Assembly (NCBI RefSeq): GCF_900496975.1
Contig: NZ_UFQC01000001.1
Location: 248,001 to 312,000 of the forward strand
Direction of reading: 5' to 3'
Length of the DNA stretch: 64,000 nt
Origin: Achromobacter veterisilvae
GTDB taxonomy: Bacteria > Pseudomonadota > Gammaproteobacteria > Burkholderiales > Burkholderiaceae_B
Shown here: positions 6,723 through 14,805 of the stretch, one piece after another
How positions within the stretch are numbered: the stretch's first letter is position 1
Layout: each line of letters starts with the position of its first letter
Notes under the pieces: generated by a model
What the model was told of the DNA's origin: nothing
Database searches by the model: none
What the model saw: only the letters and a program-made list of their open reading frames with translations
Position numbers and translations under genes: made by a program

Positions 6723-9289
6723 CGGCCCTGGTGCTGGACTGGGCGGCCGCGGCGCTGGCCGGCCCCGAAGCCGCGGGCGGCAAGGGCTGGCAGTTGGCCC
6801 GCATGGCGGGGCTGGGCGTGCCGGTGCCGGACGGCGTCGTGCTGTCGGCGCGGGCCAGCCTGGGCCGGCAGCCCGGCCAGGAAGTGCCGCCAGCGGTGGC
6901 GCAAGCCCTGCTGGAGGCGCTGCGCGAGCGCGGCTGGCTGGCGCGCCCGCTGGCCCTGCGTTCCTCCGCGCCGCAGGAGGATTCCGCGGCGGCCTCGTTC
7001 GCGGGCATCCACCTTTCCTGCCTGAACGTGCTGGGCGCGCAAGCCGCGGTGGATGCGGTCAGGCGGATCTGGGATTCGCAATGGACGCCGCAGGCCCGGG
7101 CCTACCGGCAGCGGCTGGGCCTGGACGCCGCCGGCGCCGGCATGGCGGTGGTCGTGATGCCGCTGATCGACGCCGTCTCGTCCGGCATCGCCTTCACCGT
7201 CGATCCCGTCTCCGGCCGCCACGACGACATGCTGATCCATGCCAATTGGGGCCTGGGCGAATCGCTGGTCGGCGGCCAGGCGGACGGCGACGAATACCGG
7301 CTGCGCGAAGACTACCTGCGCCAGGCCTGGCCGCTGGCGCAGCGGCGCGTGGGCGCCAAGCGCCAGGCCAGCCTGCCCGCCGCCGCCGGCCAGGGCACCA
7401 GCCTGGCCGGCACGCCCCCCGAACGCGCCGCGCAGGCCGTGCTGACGGACGCCCAGGCCGAAAAGCTGGGAGACATCGCGCGCGACGCGGCCCGCGCGCT
7501 GGATTACGCGGGCGGCGGCCACGATCTCGAATGGGCGTGGGACGGGCGGCAGTTCTGGATCCTGCAGGCTCGGCCCATCACCGCGACGGCGCGCCATACC
7601 TATCCGGCGCTGCGGTCGCAGCCCTCGTACTGGTCGCGCGGCAACACGCGCGAGGTCCTGCCGCAGGCCATGTCGGCGCTGGAATGGGACACCGGGCGGG
7701 TCATGGCCCAGCGCATGCTGACCCGCGGCTTCGAACTCAGCGGCTATGCGACGCTGCCGGGCGCTCGGCTGGCGGCGCTGTTCCAGGGCCGCGTGTACCT
7801 GGACGCCTCGGTCATCCAATGGGTCGGCTACGACGCGCTGGGCGTGCCGCCGCCGGCCATGAACGCGCTATTGGGCGGCCCCCAGCCCGCCATCGCGGTG
7901 CCGCCGGCCACGCCCGCGCAGCGCTTGCGGCACGGCCTGCGCATCCTGCGCTACCTCCGCCGCGCCGCCCCCTTGCGCCGGCGGGCCGCCGCCGACCTGC
8001 CGCGGCTGCTGGCGCGCGCGCAAGCCTGGCTGGAAGAACCCCTGCCCGATTCGGGCGCGGGGCTGGGCGCCCGCTTGCGCGAACAGTTCCTGACCGTCCT
8101 GGCCGCGGACGACCTGTTCTTCCTGCAGGGCTCGGGCGGCGGCGCGCTGTCCAAGCTGCTGGAGCTGGTCGAAAAGGCCTGCCCGGGCGAAGGCCACGCG
8201 CTAACGGCCGCGCTGATGGCGGGAGGCGAACCCAGCGTGACCGCCGAACAAGGCTATGCGCTGATGGCCCTGGCCGGGCTCGCCGCCACCGACGCCGAAG
8301 CGCAAGCCTGGCTGCGCGACCCGCGCCGCGACAGCGCCGCCTGGAACACGGCGCTGCCCGACGGCAGCCCGTTCAAGCGGGCGTTCGCGGACTTCCTGGC
8401 CCGCTACGGCCACCGCGCCGTCTACGAAACCTATCTGCGCAACCCGCGCTGGCGCGAGGCGCCCGCCTACCTGCTGGACAGCGTGCTGAACCTGATCGGC
8501 GCCGACTCCGCCACGCTGCGCGCCAGGCAGGAATCCGCCGCGCGCGGGGCCTGGCGGCGCGTGCGCGCCGCGCTGCCGTTCTGGCTACGCCCGCTGGCCG
8601 CCAGGCTGCTGGCCGCGTCCCGCCTCGAAGGCAGGCAGCGCGAAGCCGCCCGCAGCGTGCTGGTGGCCTACCTGGCCGCGGCGCGCCGCAGCGCGCTGGC
8701 CCTGGGCGAACGCTACGCCGGCCCGGAAGGATTGGGCGCTGCCGACGACGTCTTCCACCTGACCGCCGCGGAACTCTTCGCCCTGGCCGAAGGCCGGCTC
8801 GCTCCCGCGGCCGCCGCCCGCCGCGCGGCCCTGCGCCGCGCGCAGTTAGATGCATGGGCGGCGACGCCGGACCGGGACGTGATCGTCGAACATGCCCAGG
8901 ACGACGGGCCCGCGCCGGCGGCCGCGCGCGCGGCGCGCATGGCCGGGGAAGACGCGCCCGGCACCTGGCGCGGCACGCCCGCGGCGGGCGGCCGGGCGCA
9001 AGGCGCCGCCTTCGTCGCCCGCACGCCGGACGAAGGCCTCGCCATGCCGGCCGGCGGCATTCTCGTGGCGCCTTCCACGGACCCGGCCTGGACGCCCCTG
9101 TTCCTGCGCGCCGGCGCCCTGGTGATGGAGGCCGGCGGCTACCTGTCCCACGGCGCCATCGTGGCGCGGGAGTTCGGCATTCCCGCCGTCGTCAATGTGC
9201 AGGGCATCCTGGAACACGTCGCCACCGGCGACATGCTGGACGTGGACGCCTCCCGCGGCACGGTCCGCCGCCAGCCGCCCGCCGGATAG
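6719..9289 (+). CDS. Rifampin-phosphotransferase-like / PEP-synthase-like dikinase
   Basis: 856 aa. An N-terminal ATP-grasp domain of the PPDK type (about residues 15-290) carries AAGGKGWQLARM, ALRSSAPQEDSAAASFAG, SGIAFTVDPVSG, GLGESLVGGQ and FWILQARPIT. The C-terminus is the swivelling phosphohistidine domain, with ILVAPSTDPAWTPLF and GGYLSHGAIVAREFGIPAVV, catalytic His near 811. There is no C-terminal PEP/pyruvate barrel, so it is not a true PEP synthase. This domain set (ATP-grasp, variable middle domain, His domain) and the length match rifampin phosphotransferase, which phosphorylates an acceptor while turning ATP into AMP and phosphate. The middle domain (about 300-700) should select the acceptor, which is unknown. 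Coupled to a TetR gene. Confidence 0.75.
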   Translation: MTALVLDWAAAALAGPEAAGGKGWQLARMAGLGVPVPDGVVLSARASLGRQPGQEVPPAVAQALLEALRERGWLARPLALRSSAPQEDSAAASFAGIHLSCLNVLGAQAAVDAVRRIWDSQWTPQARAYRQRLGLDAAGAGMAVVVMPLIDAVSSGIAFTVDPVSGRHDDMLIHANWGLGESLVGGQADGDEYRLREDYLRQAWPLAQRRVGAKRQASLPAAAGQGTSLAGTPPERAAQAVLTDAQAEKLGDIARDAARALDYAGGGHDLEWAWDGRQFWILQARPITATARHTYPALRSQPSYWSRGNTREVLPQAMSALEWDTGRVMAQRMLTRGFELSGYATLPGARLAALFQGRVYLDASVIQWVGYDALGVPPPAMNALLGGPQPAIAVPPATPAQRLRHGLRILRYLRRAAPLRRRAAADLPRLLARAQAWLEEPLPDSGAGLGARLREQFLTVLAADDLFFLQGSGGGALSKLLELVEKACPGEGHALTAALMAGGEPSVTAEQGYALMALAGLAATDAEAQAWLRDPRRDSAAWNTALPDGSPFKRAFADFLARYGHRAVYETYLRNPRWREAPAYLLDSVLNLIGADSATLRARQESAARGAWRRVRAALPFWLRPLAARLLAASRLEGRQREAARSVLVAYLAAARRSALALGERYAGPEGLGAADDVFHLTAAELFALAEGRLAPAAAARRAALRRAQLDAWAATPDRDVIVEHAQDDGPAPAAARAARMAGEDAPGTWRGTPAAGGRAQGAAFVARTPDEGLAMPAGGILVAPSTDPAWTPLFLRAGALVMEAGGYLSHGAIVAREFGIPAVVNVQGILEHVATGDMLDVDASRGTVRRQPPAG

Positions 9290-9297
9290 GCGGGCGG
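9275..9297. terminator. GC-rich hairpin between convergent dikinase and sensor-kinase genes
   Basis: CCGCCCGCC (9275-9283) and GGCGGGCGG (9289-9297) are perfect 9-bp arms with a 5-base loop and include the dikinase stop codon. There is no T-run on either side, so this is a possible hairpin barrier between converging transcripts rather than a classic intrinsic terminator. Confidence 0.35.
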
Positions 9298-9303
9298 GCG
9301 CCC

Positions 9304-10782
9304 CTAGGCCTGGCGGGCGGCCGCCAGGCCGAACTGGAACACCGCGCCCGATCCGGCCCGCTCCACCAGCCGGATCTCGCTGTGATGCAGTTGCAAAATG
9401 CGCTGCACGATCACCAGCCCCAGCCCGCCGCTCTCGCCCGGCCCCCGGTTCAGCGCGCTGGCCCGGGTGAACAGGCCGGCGCGCAGCGCCTCGGGAATGC
9501 CGGCGCCCGAATCGCTGACCTGCACCTGCACCCGATCCTGCGCGATGCCCAGCCGCAGCTCGATGCTTCCGCCTGGCGGGCTGTGGCGGATGGCGTTGTC
9601 CAGCAGGTTCGTCAGCACGCGCTCGATCAGCCCCAGGTCCGCGCGCACCGGCGGCAGTTCCCGCGGAATGTCGGTCGTCAGCCGCTGCTGGCGCGCCTCG
9701 GCCGCCAGCTCGAACTTCTGGATCACGTCCTGCACCAGTTCGGGCAGCGAAAAGGTCTCGGGCTCCAGCCGCACCAGCCCGGATTCCAGGCGCGCCAGCT
9801 CGAACAGTTCCTGCGCCAGGCGGCCCACCTTGCGGCTTTGCGCCAGCGCGATGTCCAGGTAGCGGCGGCGCTCGGCGGGGTCGAGCGTCGCGTCCTTCAG
9901 CCGCAGGGTTTCCAGATAGCCGTGCAGCGAAGTCAGCGGCGTGCGCAGATCGTGCGAAATATTGGCGACCAGGTCGCGCCGCTGCTGGTCCTGCCGCGTC
10001 AGTTCGCGCCACTGGTCGGAGATCCGCCCGCCCATCTGCACGAAGCTGCGCCGCAGCACCGCGATCTCGTCGCCGCGGTCGTCCAGCGCATCGCCCGGAC
10101 GCTCCAGCGCGGCCAGGGCGATGCCATCGTCGCCGCCGAAGGCGCGCACCGCGCGGGTCAGGCCGCGCAAGGGGCGCGTGATCAGCGCGAATGCCGCCAG
10201 GCCCGCCGCCAGCCCCAGCAGCGCCACCAGCGCGATCGACCACAAAGTCGTGCGCAGCACCGAACTGCGCGACACCGCCATCGCCAGCGCATCGTGCGCC
10301 TGGCCCTGCAGCACCACGTAGACATAGCCCTTTTCCTGTCCGCCCACGCGCACCGGCGCGGCGCTGAATACCTTCTGCCCATCCCTGCTGCGCGGATCGT
10401 CGCCGGCGATGGGCAGCATCCCGCCGGCCAGCAGGCGCTTCACCGGGGCCAGGTCCACGCGGTCGCGCTTGATCTGGCCGTCGGGCGCGGCGTCGCCCAC
10501 GATGCGGCCGTCGTTGGACAACAGGTACACCTCCACGGCGGGATTCACCGCCATCAGCATGTCGAACAGCGAGCGCACCGCCTGCGGCCGCCAGCCATCG
10601 GCGTCCATCAGTTCATTGGCGCCGGCGATGTGCTGCGCCAGGCCGCTGGACAGGCGCTGCACCACCTCCTGCTCGTAGCGGGAATTGGCGGCGATCTGCA
10701 GCCAGGCCGACGCCCCGCAGCATGCCAGCAGAAGCAGCGCGAACACGGCCGAAAGGCGTTGGGTCAGGGTAAACCGTTTCAT
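9304..10782 (-). CDS. Membrane sensor histidine kinase (OmpR-partner type)
   Basis: 492 aa from the ATG at 10782, which overlaps the response-regulator stop by 4 bp. Two membrane helices (about 8-27 and 180-202) enclose a periplasmic sensor of some 150 residues. A HAMP-like segment follows, then the H-box VANISHDLRTPLTSL (phospho-His 277), the N-box NLLDNAIRHSPPGG, and the ATP-lid motifs DSGAGIP and GGLGLVIVQRI. Longer frames reaching back into the regulator gene are shadows. It is divergent from the methionine-sulfoxide repair cluster and may sense envelope oxidant stress, by analogy with the E. coli HprSR/MsrPQ pairing; that role is inference. Confidence 0.9.
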   Translation of the reverse strand: MKRFTLTQRLSAVFALLLLACCGASAWLQIAANSRYEQEVVQRLSSGLAQHIAGANELMDADGWRPQAVRSLFDMLMAVNPAVEVYLLSNDGRIVGDAAPDGQIKRDRVDLAPVKRLLAGGMLPIAGDDPRSRDGQKVFSAAPVRVGGQEKGYVYVVLQGQAHDALAMAVSRSSVLRTTLWSIALVALLGLAAGLAAFALITRPLRGLTRAVRAFGGDDGIALAALERPGDALDDRGDEIAVLRRSFVQMGGRISDQWRELTRQDQQRRDLVANISHDLRTPLTSLHGYLETLRLKDATLDPAERRRYLDIALAQSRKVGRLAQELFELARLESGLVRLEPETFSLPELVQDVIQKFELAAEARQQRLTTDIPRELPPVRADLGLIERVLTNLLDNAIRHSPPGGSIELRLGIAQDRVQVQVSDSGAGIPEALRAGLFTRASALNRGPGESGGLGLVIVQRILQLHHSEIRLVERAGSGAVFQFGLAAARQA

Positions 10783-11507
10783 GGCGCGCCTCCCGCGGCA
10801 GCCGGCGCCGCGGCGAATTTGTAGCCCCTGCCCCAGACGGTCAGGATGCGCCGCGGATTGGACGAGTCCGCCTCGATCTTGGCGCGCAGCCGGTTGATAT
10901 GGGTATTGACGGTGTGTTCGTAGCCTTCGTGCCGGTAGCCCCACACCTGGTTCAGCAGGTCCAGCCGGGAGAACACCTTGTCCGGGTGGCGCGCGAAGAA
11001 GTGCAGCAGGTCGAACTCGCGGGGCGTCAGTTCCAGCCGGCGGCCGTCGACCTCGGCCGTCCGCGCGACCGGATCGATGGACAGGCCATGCAGGACCAGG
11101 CTGCCGGCGTCCAGGCGCGCGTTGCGCTCCAGGGCTTCGCTGCGTCGCAGCAGCGCCCGCACCCGCGCCACCAGTTCCAGCATCGAGAACGGCTTGGCCA
11201 GGTAATCGTCCGCGCCCAGTTCCAGGCCCAGGATGCGATGCACTTCGCTGGAACGCGCGCTGGTGATGATGATGGGGGTGTAGCGCGCCATGGCGCGGGC
11301 CCGCTTGCAGATCTCCAGGCCGTCGATGCCCGGCAGCATCAGGTCCAGCACCAGGGCGTCCCAATTGCCTTCCTCCAGCAGGCGCATGCCCACATTGCCG
11401 TCGGCGGCATGCTCGACCGCATAGCCCTCGTCCCGCAGATGCAGGCGCAGCAATTCCGCGATGTGGGCGTCGTCTTCGACTATCAATACGCGCCGGGGCG
11501 TGTCCAT
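10779..11507 (-). CDS. OmpR/PhoB-family response regulator
   Basis: 242 aa. The receiver begins RVLIVEDDAHIAELL, has the phospho-acceptor Asp55 in VLDLMLPGIDG, and the Thr/Lys switch residues in IIITSARSS and DYLAKPFSM. The C-terminal winged helix holds RRLELTPREFDLLHFFARHP, VFSRLDLLNQVWG and the recognition region TVNTHINRLRAKIE. It is the first gene of the two-gene signalling operon and is transcribed away from the cytochrome b/MsrP/MsrBA cluster across 148 bp. That arrangement makes the cluster its most likely target. Confidence 0.92.
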   Translation of the reverse strand: MDTPRRVLIVEDDAHIAELLRLHLRDEGYAVEHAADGNVGMRLLEEGNWDALVLDLMLPGIDGLEICKRARAMARYTPIIITSARSSEVHRILGLELGADDYLAKPFSMLELVARVRALLRRSEALERNARLDAGSLVLHGLSIDPVARTAEVDGRRLELTPREFDLLHFFARHPDKVFSRLDLLNQVWGYRHEGYEHTVNTHINRLRAKIEADSSNPRRILTVWGRGYKFAAAPAAAGGAP

Positions 11508-11655
11508 GGGCAGGAAACTCTAAAGAGGGCCGATACGCCTATTGTCGCCAATCCGGGCGGCCGAGTTATCACATTTAATTTAAGTTTGCGTGAGGACTTC
11601 GGTATCGGCGCGGGAGAAGAATGGCGCCAACGACAACGAGCACCGGAGTCCCGCC
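11508..11655. promoter_or_regulatory. Divergent control region, two-component system / sulfoxide-repair cluster
   Basis: 148 bp without a gene. An AT-rich block around 11563-11590 (ATCACATTTAATTTAAGTTT, then GCGTGA) contains TCAC...GTGA as a loose inverted pair and offers -10-like sequence. It is a candidate site for the OmpR-type regulator. I see no clear -35 box. Confidence 0.4.
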
Positions 11656-12288
11656 ATGTTGGCCACCCCCGCAAGCCGCGACGCGCCGCCCGTCCCGCCG
11701 GCGGACGCCCCCATCCACCCGGGCTGGCTGCGCGCCCTGCATTGGCTCAATGCCCTGGCCGTGGTCGTCATGGCCATGAGCGGCTGGCGCATCTATAACG
11801 CCTCGCCCTTGTTCGACTTCGTCTTTCCCAATGAGATCACGCTGGGCGGCTGGCTGGGCGGGGCCCTGCAATGGCACTTCGCCGGCATGTGGCTGCTGTT
11901 TTTCAACGGCATCCTGTATTTGGCGATGAACCTCGCCACCGGCCGCCTGTGGCGCAAGTTCTTCCCCCTGAGCGCCCGCGGCCTGGCCGCCGACCTGGGC
12001 GCGGCGCTGCGCGGCAGGCTGTCGCACGCCGATCCGCGCCGCTACAACCAGGCGCAGCGCGCGGCCTACCTGTTCGTCATGGTCGATATCGCCGTGCTGG
12101 TGCTATCCGGATTGGTGCTGTGGAAGTCGGTGCAGTTCGATCTGCTGCGCGAACTGATGGGCGGATACGAGGCTGCGCGCCGGGTGCATTTCATCGCCAT
12201 GGCCTTGCTGACGGCATTCGTGGCGGTCCATCTGGTGATGGCGGCCCTGGTGCCCCGCAGCCTGATCGCCATGATCCGCGGCAAATAA
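11656..12288 (+). CDS. Cytochrome b561-type membrane subunit
   Basis: About 210 aa from the ATG at 11656 (GGAG upstream); an earlier in-frame ATG at 11590 lacks support. Four hydrophobic helices with His residues placed for b-type haem: HPGWLRALHWLNALAVVVMA, WHFAGMWLLFFNGILYL, and RRVHFIAMALLTAFVAVHLV. This fits the prokaryotic cytochrome b561 / Ni-Fe hydrogenase b-subunit family. The next gene encodes a sulfite-oxidase-fold molybdoenzyme, so this is probably its quinone-linked electron donor, as MsrQ is for MsrP, although this protein is not MsrQ-like in sequence. Confidence 0.8.
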   Translation: MLATPASRDAPPVPPADAPIHPGWLRALHWLNALAVVVMAMSGWRIYNASPLFDFVFPNEITLGGWLGGALQWHFAGMWLLFFNGILYLAMNLATGRLWRKFFPLSARGLAADLGAALRGRLSHADPRRYNQAQRAAYLFVMVDIAVLVLSGLVLWKSVQFDLLRELMGGYEAARRVHFIAMALLTAFVAVHLVMAALVPRSLIAMIRGK

Positions 12289-12298
12289 GGAGCCACTC

Positions 12299-13090
12299 GT
12301 GAGCAAGTACAAGCGCCCCCCTCTTCCCGGCCTGGACGGCCCGGCCATCCTCAAGGAAGCCGGAAAGATCCTGGAAAAACGGGTCGAACAGCCCTCGCGC
12401 CGCGCGTTCCTGCGCAGCAGCCTGACCCTCGGCGGGCTGGCCATGCTGTCGGGCTGCTCGTTATCGGACGATGAAAACGTGGAACAGGCGCTGGCCGCCG
12501 TCTCGCGCTTCAACGACCGGGTGCAGGGCTGGATCTTCGACCCCGCCAAACTGGCGCCGACCTATCCCGAATCCATGATCGCGCGGCCGTTCCCGTTCAA
12601 CGCCTACTACGGCATCGACGAGGTGCGCCGCGTGGACGAGGAATCGTTCCGGCTGGAAGTGACCGGGCTGGTCGCCGATAAGCGCCGCTGGCGGCTCGAC
12701 GAACTGCGCGCCATGGCGCAGATCGAGCAGGTGACGCGCCATATCTGCGTGGAAGGCTGGAGCGCCATCGGCAAATGGGGCGGCGTGCCGTTTTCGAGCT
12801 TCCTCAAGCGCGTGGGCGCGGACCTGGGCGCCAAGTACGTGGGCTTCAAGTGCGCCGACGACTACTACACCAGCATCGACATGCCCACGGCGCTGCACCC
12901 CCAGACCATCCTGGCGCTGACCTGGGACGGCCAGGCGCTGCCTCCGGAGTACGGCTTCCCCATGAAGCTGCGCATGCCTACCAAGCTTGGCTACAAGAAC
13001 CCCAAGCACATACAGGCGATTTTCGTCACCAACACCTACCCGGGCGGTTACTGGGAGGACCAGGGCTACAACTGGTTCGGCGGAAGCTAG
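12299..13090 (+). CDS. Molybdopterin-dependent oxidoreductase, sulfite-oxidase/MsrP-like
   Basis: 263 aa, GTG start with AAGGAG 6 bases upstream. Residues 33-53 form an export signal with a twin arginine (SRRAFLRSSLTLGGLAML) ending in a lipobox-like SGC. The fold is marked by PFPFNAYYGIDEVRR, LEVTGLVADKRRW, and TRHICVEGWSAIGKWGGVPF, where Cys150 should ligate molybdenum. Later SIDMPTALHPQTILAL and GFPMKLRMPTKLGYKNPK continue the family pattern. Relatives reduce protein methionine sulfoxide (MsrP) or oxidise sulfite. Its position with MsrB and MsrA favours sulfoxide reduction. Confidence 0.82.
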   Translation: MSKYKRPPLPGLDGPAILKEAGKILEKRVEQPSRRAFLRSSLTLGGLAMLSGCSLSDDENVEQALAAVSRFNDRVQGWIFDPAKLAPTYPESMIARPFPFNAYYGIDEVRRVDEESFRLEVTGLVADKRRWRLDELRAMAQIEQVTRHICVEGWSAIGKWGGVPFSSFLKRVGADLGAKYVGFKCADDYYTSIDMPTALHPQTILALTWDGQALPPEYGFPMKLRMPTKLGYKNPKHIQAIFVTNTYPGGYWEDQGYNWFGGS

Positions 13091-13121
13091 GTGCAATCAC
13101 TCTTCCTGAAAGGAACACATC

Positions 13122-13403
13122 ATGAAAACACTCACTGCCGCTACCCTGTCCCTATGCCTGGCTTTCGGCGCCGCGGCCGTCCACGCCGCCGACACCATGG
13201 GCAAGGACGCCATGGGCAAAAGCTCCATGTCCAAGGAGGGAATGGCGAAGGACGGCATGTCGAAAGGCGGGATGTCCAAGGACGCCATGCCGAAGAACAG
13301 CATGTCCAAAGACGCGATGGGCAAGGCTCCCACGCCCAAGGACGGCATGTCCAGGGACGCCATGGGCAAAGCCCCGATGTCCAAGGACGGCGCGAAGCAA
13401 TGA
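13122..13403 (+). CDS. Pentapeptide MxKDx repeat protein, methionine-rich, exported
   Basis: 93 aa. A Sec signal peptide (residues 1-22, ending AAAVHA) is followed by 13 tandem pentapeptides of the type M-x-K-D-x, twelve starting with Met. Mature protein is nearly all Met, Lys, Asp, Ser, Gly and Ala, and is probably disordered. An AAAGGAAC site precedes the ATG. It matches the described MxKDx repeat family. A methionine-rich periplasmic peptide encoded with YedY-type genes in Azospira has been reported to scavenge hypochlorite, so a sacrificial oxidant sink recycled by the neighbouring reductases is a reasonable reading. Confidence 0.85.
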   Translation: MKTLTAATLSLCLAFGAAAVHAADTMGKDAMGKSSMSKEGMAKDGMSKGGMSKDAMPKNSMSKDAMGKAPTPKDGMSRDAMGKAPMSKDGAKQ

Positions 13404-13437
13404 CCCTCCCACGCCCCTTCCTGTTCCGGAGCATTCC

Positions 13438-13938
13438 ATGACACTCGACCGCAGGCATTTCCTGGGCCTGGGCGGCGCGGCGGCCATCGCCGCCGGCCTG
13501 GCCCCGGTCCTGGCCGCGCGCGGCGGCCCGGCGGCCGCCGCCCCGTCCTTCCCCTACACGCTGAGCGACGCGCAGTGGCGCGAACGGCTGAGCCCCGAAC
13601 AATACGGCGTGCTGCGCCGCGAAGGGACCGAACGCCCCTATTCCAGCCCGCTCAACGACGAACACCGCAACGGCACCTATGCCTGCGCCGGCTGCGCCCG
13701 CCAGTTGTTCTCGTCGTCCGCCAAGTTCGACAGCGGCACCGGCTGGCCCAGCTTCTGGCAGCCCCTGGCCGGCGCCGTGGGCGAAACCAGCGACCGCAGC
13801 TTCGGCATGACCCGCGTCGCCGTGCACTGCGCCAACTGCGGCGGCCACCTGGGCCACGTCTTCGATGACGGCCCGCGGCCGACCGGGCTACGCTATTGCA
13901 TGAACGGCGTGGCGATGACGTTCACTCCCCAGGGCTGA
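13438..13938 (+). CDS. msrB: Exported peptide-methionine (R)-S-oxide reductase MsrB
   Basis: 166 aa with an N-terminal Tat-type signal (DRRHFLGLGGAAAIAAG). The MsrB domain starts near residue 41. Zinc cysteines lie in CAGC (83, 86) and CANC (131, 134). GTGWPSFWQP, GGHLGHVFDDGP and the catalytic Cys154 in LRYCMNGVAM are all present. It reduces the R-epimer of methionine sulfoxide, here in the periplasm. It is 34 bp after the MxKDx gene and 33 bp before msrA, consistent with one transcript. The source of periplasmic reducing power is not encoded nearby. Confidence 0.93.
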   Translation: MTLDRRHFLGLGGAAAIAAGLAPVLAARGGPAAAAPSFPYTLSDAQWRERLSPEQYGVLRREGTERPYSSPLNDEHRNGTYACAGCARQLFSSSAKFDSGTGWPSFWQPLAGAVGETSDRSFGMTRVAVHCANCGGHLGHVFDDGPRPTGLRYCMNGVAMTFTPQG

Positions 13939-13971
13939 CGCCGGCCCCCAACCCTCACAGGAACCGACGCC

Positions 13972-14670
13972 ATGTCCCCGACCCTCCTGCCCCGCCGGCT
14001 TTGCGCCATGCTCGCCGCCGCCTGCTCCCTGCTGGGCGCCGCCGCGGCCTCCGCCGCCGAATCCGCCTTCATCATTCCCCCTCCCGCCCTGGATCAGCCG
14101 GCCGGCGGCGCCGCGCCCCAGAAGGCGGTCCTGGCCGGCGGCTGCTTCTGGGGCGTGCAGGCCGTGTTCCAGCACGTCAAAGGCGTGGCCGGCGCCGTCT
14201 CCGGCTATGCCGGCGGCGAAGCCGGCACCGCCAACTACGACGCCGTCAGCAGCGGCCGCAGCGGCCATGCCGAAGCGGTCGAAATCACCTACGACCCCGG
14301 CCAGGTCAGCTACGGCCAACTGCTGCAAATCTATTTCTCGGTGGCGCACGACCCCACCCAGCTCAACCGCCAGGGTCCGGACACGGGCCCCCAATACCGG
14401 TCCGCGGTCTTTCCCGCCGACGACGGCCAGCGCAAAGTGGCCGAGGCCTACATCGCCCAATTGAACAAGAGCGGCGCCTACCCCAAGGCGCTGGCCACCA
14501 CCGTGGAACCGCTGCGGGCCTTCTACCCCGCCGAGGACTACCACCAGGACTACCTGGTGCGCCATCCCTACAGCATGTACATCATGGTGAACGACGTGCC
14601 CAAGGTCGAAAACCTGGCCAAGACCTTTCCCGGCCGCTACCGGGACAAGCCGGCGCTGGTGAAACCGTAG
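13972..14670 (+). CDS. msrA: Exported peptide-methionine (S)-S-oxide reductase MsrA
   Basis: 232 aa with a Sec-type signal peptide (residues 1-29). The catalytic motif AVLAGGCFWGVQAVF places the active Cys at 58; GVAGAVSGYAGG, GHAEAVEITYDP, FFSVAHDP-like FSVAHDPTQLNRQG and DTGPQYRSAVF follow as in all MsrA proteins. It reduces the S-epimer of methionine sulfoxide, complementing MsrB. It is the last gene of the cluster. Export of both separate MsrA and MsrB is less common than a fused MsrAB protein. Confidence 0.93.
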   Translation: MSPTLLPRRLCAMLAAACSLLGAAAASAAESAFIIPPPALDQPAGGAAPQKAVLAGGCFWGVQAVFQHVKGVAGAVSGYAGGEAGTANYDAVSSGRSGHAEAVEITYDPGQVSYGQLLQIYFSVAHDPTQLNRQGPDTGPQYRSAVFPADDGQRKVAEAYIAQLNKSGAYPKALATTVEPLRAFYPAEDYHQDYLVRHPYSMYIMVNDVPKVENLAKTFPGRYRDKPALVKP

Positions 14671-14699
14671 ACCGCGGCCCGTCAGCGGCGCGCGCGAAC

Positions 14700-14805
14700 C
14701 AGCCCGGCCGCCCCGCCCTCGAATCGCCTCAAGGCGGGACAGCCTCCCTCGGGGGGCAGCAAGCACGTGCAGCGTTGGGGGCCCGTCCGGGGGCCCACCA
14801 TTCAG
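14700..14805. repeat. Dispersed GC-rich intergenic repeat, family B copy 1
   Basis: Lies between convergent msrA and dps. It contains the family core CTCGGGGGGCAGCAAGCACG followed by GTTGGGGGCCC. The same core occurs near 21650 (inverted) and 43350. No coding potential. It may act in transcript ends or as a mobile repeat; no terminal features are visible. Confidence 0.6.

Noticed and set aside
6719-9289. PEP synthase (ppsA)
   Set aside because: The protein lacks the C-terminal PEP/pyruvate barrel and ends with the phosphohistidine domain.
6421-10824. Very long plus-strand open frame of 1467 codons
   Set aside because: It crosses the tetR, dikinase and antisense kinase genes in other frames, and has low-complexity Arg/Ala/Gly-rich translation typical of GC-rich shadow frames.
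12299-13090. Sulfite dehydrogenase for the taurine pathway
   Set aside because: The fold permits it, but the gene sits in the methionine-sulfoxide cluster, 10 kb away from tauA and transcribed with msrB/msrA.
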